Assembly: GCA_910584145.1 (NCBI GenBank)
Contig: CAJTXX010000020.1
Span: forward strand, 1 to 37,580
Direction: 5' to 3'
DNA length: 37,580 nucleotides
Origin: an uncultured Eggerthellaceae bacterium
GTDB lineage: Bacteria > Actinomycetota > Coriobacteriia > Coriobacteriales > Eggerthellaceae
A model generated the notes under the pieces. The model was given only the letters and a program-made list of their open reading frames with translations. It was not told the origin of the DNA and did not search any database. Position numbers and translations under genes: made by a program. Shown in pieces: positions 34,301-37,580 of the stretch. Numbering within the stretch: position 1 is the stretch's first letter; each line of letters opens with the position of its first letter.

Positions 34301-34774
34301 CCAGCGCCCCTCGTGCAGCTGCAACCGGTTCAGCGAGTTCGGCCGCGCCAGCACCTCGACGGCCTGCTGCTCGGTCTGCACCACCGGGAAGGCCTCCTGC
34401 ACGCTGCCCGCCTCATCCACGGGGAGCGTAGCCGTCACATAGGGCAGCGAGTGCATGCGCACCGCGTACTGCTCATCGCCGATGTCAGCCAGCACGTCGC
34501 ATTCGAAAGCGCCTTCCACCTCCTCGACGCCCTCCACCGCGCGAAGCGCATCCAGATCGGCCCGCACAAGGCCCATCGTGGACACTACGCGCACATCCAT
34601 CAGCTGCGTCTCGTCGTAATAGGCATCGGCCGACAGGTCCATGTCGGGCGCCGTCATGCGCAGCCCCGCGTAGAAGCCGCACCCCAGCGCCACGATGCCC
34701 GCTATGGCCAAGAAGCGCCCGAGCGACCCGCTGATCGACCGGACGATATTCTTATCGAATGCGCCTGCCCCCAT
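31361..34774 (-). CDS. Large FtsX-type ABC permease with long coiled coil
   Basis: A 1137-residue permease. It has one helix near residues 18-37 (FLAIAGIVALGCGFYAGL), an extracytoplasmic MacB-like domain, and then a Gln/Ala-rich coiled coil of about 280 residues (roughly 275-560; repeated LASGRDQLASGRAEYETG-like units and long Gln runs). Three helices with the FtsX loop EEERTLIGTFKALGYSRARI follow. A second half repeats the pattern: a helix after NIFRYKKRLVMTVIGIAG, a second outer domain, and three helices with TERQREIATLKVLGFTSREV. The long coil would reach across or along the envelope. It is coupled to the ATPase gene 18 bp upstream. Function is probably substrate export or mechanical control of an envelope enzyme. 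Confidence 0.9.
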   Translation of the reverse strand: MGAGAFDKNIVRSISGSLGRFLAIAGIVALGCGFYAGLRMTAPDMDLSADAYYDETQLMDVRVVSTMGLVRADLDALRAVEGVEEVEGAFECDVLADIGDEQYAVRMHSLPYVTATLPVDEAGSVQEAFPVVQTEQQAVEVLARPNSLNRLQLHEGRWPTASGECIISSDRVMSSPTELGDTVRVVEGAQDVDDTLRVREYTIVGYASSPLYAGSTAMGATSLGSGSIEQFMYVPANDFAADLPFSEAYLLVAGAQAERAGSDAYQQAVDAVVERVNGIAAACEQRRLADIKAEAQAELDEARATYEAERADAEGELADARAKLDDAQAQIASSEQQLASGQRDYDQGAAKLTRERASAAQKLADAQKQIDSQATQLASNKQQLTAQAQQLQAQRQQLVEQQRQLKTQQQAAQTQATQLQQQVAQLEQAAAADPGNAVLQQQLVAARAGLAQAQAGLKQLSDGLSQVEEGIAQVDAGSAKVDAGLARVAQGEQQLAVGRTELAQQRTQADAQLSAASAELSNAAAQLASGRDQLASGRAEYETGLADYEAGRAEADSSFADAEAELARAQADIDAIEMPEWLVMDRTKNPGAVSFSSDADRVDNIAAFFPFIFFLVAALVALTTMTRMVEEERTLIGTFKALGYSRARITSKYLTYAAAASATGAAFGIIVLSLVLPPVIMEAYAIIYSVPHGAIMPIDVPIALTSGAMGVGITLLATWAAAASTLREAPANLMRPRAPKEGKRILMERIGPLWRRLSFSWKVTFRNIFRYKKRLVMTVIGIAGCTGLLLTGLALQDSINDIIDKQFGVTKLYNVEVTADDALSPEAREQLSDLASASAFEQSEALLASGPDKADVQVSLVVPEDPASYDSMWVFRTREGHVPVALEGDGAVITEKLGRVLGVGVGDMLTLAEQDLMGNATSDVRTVTVSGIIENYIANYVFLTPQGYERAFGSAPVYSTMVGIVDGGSEAHAAFREAAAAVPSVKTVAFNDETIDSYRTMLRSVNMIVVVLVVAAAVLAFIVLYNLTNINITERQREIATLKVLGFTSREVDLYIYRETILLTLLGALVGLGFGVVLAGSVISTAEVDYVMFGRDIHVTSYVMAVVVTIVFAVIVMLAMRPKLAKVNMVESLKSNE

Positions 34775-34792
34775 CGCTGCCGCCGGCGTCCG

Positions 34793-35494
34793 TCACCACA
34801 CCAGCGTGTCAGCCGATGCGGGATGCTCGTTCAACTCCACCGCCGCCACGCTGCCCTCGCGCACATGGATGACGCGGTCGGCGATGTCGCAGAACACCGA
34901 GTTATGCGTCACCACCACCACGGTGCGCCCGGTCTGGCGGCACGTGTCCTGCAGCAGCTTCAAGATGGCCTTGCCCGTCTCGAAATCGAGCGCGCCAGTG
35001 GGCTCGTCGCACAGCAGCAGCTTCGGATTCTTCGCCAGCGCCCGCGCGATGGACACGCGCTGCTGCTCGCCGCCTGAGAGCTGCCCCGGGAAGTTGCCCG
35101 CGCGCGCCGCCAGCCCCACATCGGACAGCACTGCATCGGCCGGCAGCGGGTCGCGGCATATCTGGCTCGCGAGCTCCACATTCTCGCGCGCGGTCAGGTT
35201 CTGCACCAGGTTGTAGAACTGGAATACGAAGCCGATATCGTAACGGCGGTAATCGGTCAGCTGCCGCGCGTTGTAGCTGCTCACCTCTTCACCATCCAGC
35301 AAGATGGTACCCGAGGTGCAGCTATCCATGCCGCCCAGCATGTTCAGCACAGTGGTCTTGCCTGCGCCCGACGGCCCCACGATCACCACGAACTCCCCGC
35401 GCTCGATGGAGAACGACATATCGCGCACGGCGGCGACTTCCACCTCACCCATGTGGTAGACCTTGCTCACATCTCGAAACTCCACGAACGCCAC
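34793..35494 (-). CDS. ABC transporter ATP-binding protein, MacB/LolD type
   Basis: A 233-residue cytosolic ATPase that powers the FtsX-type permease encoded 18 bp downstream. Walker A is GPSGAGKT at residues 40-47; FVFQFYNLVQNLTARENVEL is the Q-loop region typical of this family; LSGGEQQR is the signature; LLLCDEPTGALD is Walker B. The best start is the GTG at 35492-35494, preceded by GGGGGTG, which gives the usual MacB-type N-terminus (VEFRDVSKVY). The frame stays open to an ATG at 35617, but the additional Arg-rich 41 residues are unlike the family. An inverted repeat at 35599-35616 lies in the probable promoter. Confidence 0.93.
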   Translation of the reverse strand: MAFVEFRDVSKVYHMGEVEVAAVRDMSFSIERGEFVVIVGPSGAGKTTVLNMLGGMDSCTSGTILLDGEEVSSYNARQLTDYRRYDIGFVFQFYNLVQNLTARENVELASQICRDPLPADAVLSDVGLAARAGNFPGQLSGGEQQRVSIARALAKNPKLLLCDEPTGALDFETGKAILKLLQDTCRQTGRTVVVVTHNSVFCDIADRVIHVREGSVAAVELNEHPASADTLVW

Positions 35495-35598
35495 GCGCCA
35501 CCCCCTGACCGACCGGCTCTCGCGCCCGCTGCGACTGCGCAATCGCGCCACGCGCACAGCGAACCTCAGCTCAATACGATGAATCTTCCATCTTATTA

Positions 35599-35616
35599 TG
35601 CACGTTTGCTCGTGCA
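35599..35616 (-). promoter_or_regulatory. Inverted repeat in the ABC operon promoter
   Basis: TGCACG and CGTGCA are perfect inverted repeats six bases apart, next to a TA-rich stretch whose reverse strand reads CATAATAAG, a likely -10 region. A TetR-, MarR- or GntR-type operator is plausible; no regulator gene is adjacent. Confidence 0.4.
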
Positions 35617-35700
35617 CTCACGACTACGGCAGCCACTTTGCATTCTTTCTGCCGATGAGTTGAAATGGAGGAAGGGTTCAGGGGATCATCAGTCGACGGG

Positions 35701-35740
35701 GCTGGTGGCGGGCTCGGCAGGAGCCTGACCCACCACCAGC
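35701..35740. terminator. Strong hairpin after the surface-protein remnant
   Basis: GCTGGTGG (35701-35708) pairs with CCACCAGC (35733-35740), and inside it GGCTC (35711-35715) pairs with GAGCC (35721-35725). It lies 11 bases after the remnant's stop codon, where a terminator is expected, but no T-run follows. Confidence 0.5.
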
Positions 35741-35751
35741 GAGCATCGATG

Positions 35752-36171
35752 TCAGTCTTCAGGGGTCGCATCCTCGCGCTTGCGGCGGAAGACGATAGCG
35801 CACCCGAGCGCACCGCACGCCACTGCGGCCAGCGCCAGCAGCATGGCCGAGGCATTATCGCCGGTCTGGGCCAGGCTCTGCAGCGTGCGAACGCCGCGCG
35901 CGATGGCTGAGTTCGAGCCTGCGGTAGATGCGGTCCGGAAGTTCGCCACCACCTCGCAAGAGCGCTCTACTTTCATAGTATAGGTGGTGGATGCCGGCAC
36001 CGTGCGCGTCCCCTCAGCATCGGTGATGGTCACCGATACCGGCTGATAACCCACCTCGGGCTTCAAGGTGAACACGGCCGTCGCTCCGGGCTGATAGCGG
36101 CGCTCACCCGCTGGGCTGATCTGCCCATGGCCCGATGCCGAAGCCGTTACCGTCACCAGTCCTGCCGGGGT
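35752..36171 (-). pseudogene. C-terminal remnant of an LPXTG-type sortase-anchored surface protein
   Basis: The frame encodes about 140 residues that form the end of a cell-wall surface protein. A repeat-type extracellular domain (ASGHGQISPAG, YQPGATAVFTLKPEVGYQP) is followed by the sorting signal LAQTGD, a hydrophobic helix (LLALAAVACGALGCAIVF) and the positive tail RRKRED. Sortase substrates need an N-terminal signal peptide, and none is present: the frame meets a stop (TAA, complement of 36172-36174) just upstream of the repeat domain. A GTG at 36154-36156 could be read as a start but lacks a proper leader. I therefore call it a truncated gene. The break lies about 90 bases from element B, so the element or a linked rearrangement may have removed the rest. 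Confidence 0.75.
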
Positions 36172-36259
36172 TTAATTGCATGGTGGATTATAGTGCCTCT
36201 TTGCAGCAGGTACTCGTAATGGCTGCTTGCGACCCATCGCGACTTTACCTGATTTCGTC

Positions 36260-36424
36260 TTCCTGTGGCAGAAAAAGTCACCTAGTAGACGAGTTGAGCT
36301 CGTCATATGCAGCGCCATTAGAACCAAGAATCGCTCTAGCGGGGGAAACCTTTATTCATTCTTGGGCCTCAAACGACGATTTCATGAAGAGTCGTCTACT
36401 AGGTGTGTTTTTCTGCCACAGGAA
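36260..36424. repeat. Long inverted-repeat element B
   Basis: Two 33-base inverted arms (36260-36292 and 36392-36424, two mismatches) enclose a 99-base centre. The arms contain TGTGGCAGAAAAA and CTAGTAGACGA, as in element A at 29393-29603. The centre is unrelated to that of A but has its own inverted repeat (CCAAGAAT/ATTCTTGG). No coding frame or transposase is present. It lies just upstream of the truncated surface-protein gene. Confidence 0.85.
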
Positions 36425-36480
36425 ACCAAAAACGCGCGAGCTCGGTATTGTGCACTCGATTTTTCTTGAAAATCCGCCCT

Positions 36481-36658
36481 TCGTGGGAATTTTGACGAAA
36501 ATGTATGATCCCCTTACATCGTTTGATCGGTATTCAAAATGCTCTCCGAAACAAATGCCAGTTCAGGAACGTGCGAGCAATCTTACAGAGCACGCAGGAT
36601 ACTCAAAACCAACCCTGCGCGGGTAAGAATCATACATTTTCGTCATTTTTTCCCACGA
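36481..36658. repeat. Long inverted-repeat element C
   Basis: TCGTGGGA, a short A/T spacer, TGACG and AAAATGTATGAT at 36481-36509 recur as an inverted copy at about 36630-36658, enclosing a centre of about 120 bases. The arm sequence differs from A and B, but the design is the same: a GTGG start, an A/T run, then about 17 bases of stem. It begins 57 bases after element B. No frame inside resembles a protein. Confidence 0.75.
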
Positions 36659-36890
36659 ACAACAGCTCTCAGCAAAAATCTATGCTTGTCCCCTCTATAC
36701 GGGGGCCTCAGATATATCCGCCATCACACAAGGCGGTCGCCAGCTGTGGGCGACCATGATTACGCCACGATCGACATCTTGCCATCACCTGCTGAGTACG
36801 CCCGTGTTCCTTATGGTGCAACATGCGCAGCTAATTGGCTTACGAACTACAACATCCGCGCCTTCAAGATCGGCCTCTTCGCCGGTCCGA
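36659..36890. other. Non-coding stretch between element C and the ATPase pseudogene
   Basis: No gene is supported. It contains a perfect seven-base hairpin (GGTCGCC 36735-36741 with GGCGACC 36749-36755). A short plus-strand frame after it (about 36748-36912) has protein-like composition but no start, no binding site and no recognised family. Confidence 0.5.
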
Positions 36891-37501
36891 TCATTCAGCT
36901 ATTCCGAGGTATTCGGGAAGGTATTCCTGCAGGAGGGGCAGAGCGAAGCGGACTTTGCCTCGAGATGAGAGCTCTATTATGCCGCGCTCTATGAGGCGCC
37001 TGCGGTATTGGGAGGCATAGCTGTCGGTTTGACCCATGCGCTTTGCAATCTCGCTCGTGAATGATTCGGGAACATCCGGGAGCATCGCGGTGAGAAATCG
37101 AATATCGCCCTCGGAGAGCTCATTCAGGGTAGAATCGAGCACGCGAGTACGCATGTCAACCTTAGCGCGTTCGATGCCGGCTTCGACGTGAGCGATCGTT
37201 ATCTCTGGCCGATCCCCAGCAGCTTGCCATGAACGACCGCCGGCCAGCTGCATCATGAACGGAAACCTATCGCTTATGGCAACGGCTGAGCGCAGCGCTT
37301 CATCGGTGAAGCTCTTCTCCGCCAAGGCGGCGGGCTGCCGCATGGCTAGGCTGATGTCCAAATCAGGAATCCGGCCCAGGCGGTCCCAGGTGGTACTGGC
37401 TTGCGCGACGCAGGAACGAAACCGATTTGTCGTCGAGCAGTGAAGAGACTTCCGCAGGCAACCCGGCCACCGAAATTCGGTGTGAACGGGTTGGCTCCCA
37501 T
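36891..37501 (-). pseudogene. AAA-type ATP-binding protein, deleted and frameshifted
   Basis: The start is intact: AAGGGG, ATG at 37501 and MGANPFTPNFG, the typical opening of a family of AAA/Orc-like ATPases in Actinobacteria. Directly after this the reading must shift frame to give VAGLPAEVSSLLDDKSVSF and FLRRASQYHLG, which belong to the region after the ATPase core. A second shift near 37375 continues as RIPDLDISLAMRQ. The rest, to the stop at 36891, is a C-terminal helical and winged-helix domain (IAKRMGQTDSYASQYRRRL). The Walker A and B motifs and the whole nucleotide-binding core are missing. An internal deletion plus two frameshifts make this a pseudogene. The C-terminal DNA-binding part could in principle still be translated from an internal start. 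Confidence 0.8.
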
Positions 37502-37529
37502 GCGATTCCCCTTGGCTTTTAGAAAGTGG

Positions 37530-37545
37530 TTACTTTCCAAAGTAA
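37530..37545 (-). promoter_or_regulatory. Palindromic operator upstream of the ATPase pseudogene
   Basis: TTACTTT and AAAGTAA form a perfect seven-base inverted repeat around two central bases, 29 bases upstream of the ATG. It survived although the gene decayed. It may be the promoter/operator of this ATPase family, possibly autoregulated through the gene's own winged-helix domain; that is inference. Confidence 0.45.
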
Positions 37546-37580
37546 ACGCAACCCCTGGGGGTGTGGGCTCCTCTTTCAGG

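Noticed and set aside
33239..35077. 612-codon plus-strand frame
   Set aside because: It is antisense to the coiled-coil permease and ATPase; its Leu/Arg-rich composition is the usual shadow of Gln/Ala/Glu-rich genes in GC-rich DNA.
29393..36658. Elements A-C as REP/BIME sequences
   Set aside because: The arms begin with GTGG, as REP sequences can, but the arms are not themselves palindromic and no RAYT transposase is present.
36748..36912. Plus-strand frame with protein-like composition (includes FKIGLFAGPIIQLFRG)
   Set aside because: No start codon with a binding site, no family recognised, and it runs into the antisense of the ATPase pseudogene; it could be a gene remnant but cannot be supported.

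Overview
The window is GC-rich and densely coded, with genes on both strands and several short convergent overlaps. The gene types suggest an anaerobic actinobacterium of the class Coriobacteriia, probably Eggerthellaceae. Pointers are a cytosolic molybdopterin oxidoreductase with its own ferredoxin-like subunit, an iron-sulfur-type flavoprotein, a NifX-like protein, an LPXTG-type surface protein remnant, and very large FtsX-type ABC permeases. This placement is an inference from gene content; no rRNA or other phylogenetic marker is present.

Layout. 1-6.5 kb: adenine deaminase (cut by the window edge), a DHA2-type MFS exporter, mnmA, mntP, a short-chain dehydrogenase and a NifX-like protein. 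6.5-10.9 kb: a regulator made of two MarR domains with a small partner gene, divergent from a two-gene molybdoenzyme operon that ends in a strong palindromic terminator. 11-14.7 kb: a sodium:solute symporter and, upstream on the same strand, a metallophosphoesterase-like/radical SAM (ArsS-type) fusion protein; their promoters share a sequence directly after the -10 box. 14.9-20.8 kb: an ATP-grasp ligase and an AsnB-type amidotransferase in one operon, converging on murE and tilS. Together the first three look like a peptidoglycan cross-bridge set (non-DAP stem peptide, aspartate-like bridge, amidation).

20.8-28.4 kb: ferritin, a 1063-residue ABC ATPase/permease fusion whose leader can fold over its ribosome binding site, a small acidic 65-residue protein with its own -10 box and terminator, then an aminotransferase and an OatA-like O-acetyltransferase. 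28.6-35.5 kb: a flavoprotein, an MHS-type MFS transporter, and an ABC permease/ATPase pair whose permease carries a long Gln/Ala-rich coiled coil.

35.5-37.6 kb is decayed and visibly less GC-rich: the C-terminal stub of a sortase-anchored protein and an AAA-type ATPase with its core deleted and frameshifted. Two of three long inverted-repeat elements lie here; the third is at 29.4 kb. Elements A (29.4 kb) and B (36.3 kb) share arm sequence but have unrelated centres of about 95-99 nt; element C (36.5 kb) has the same design with different arms. These elements are the most unusual feature of the window. No tRNA, rRNA, CRISPR array, integrase or transposase was recognised.
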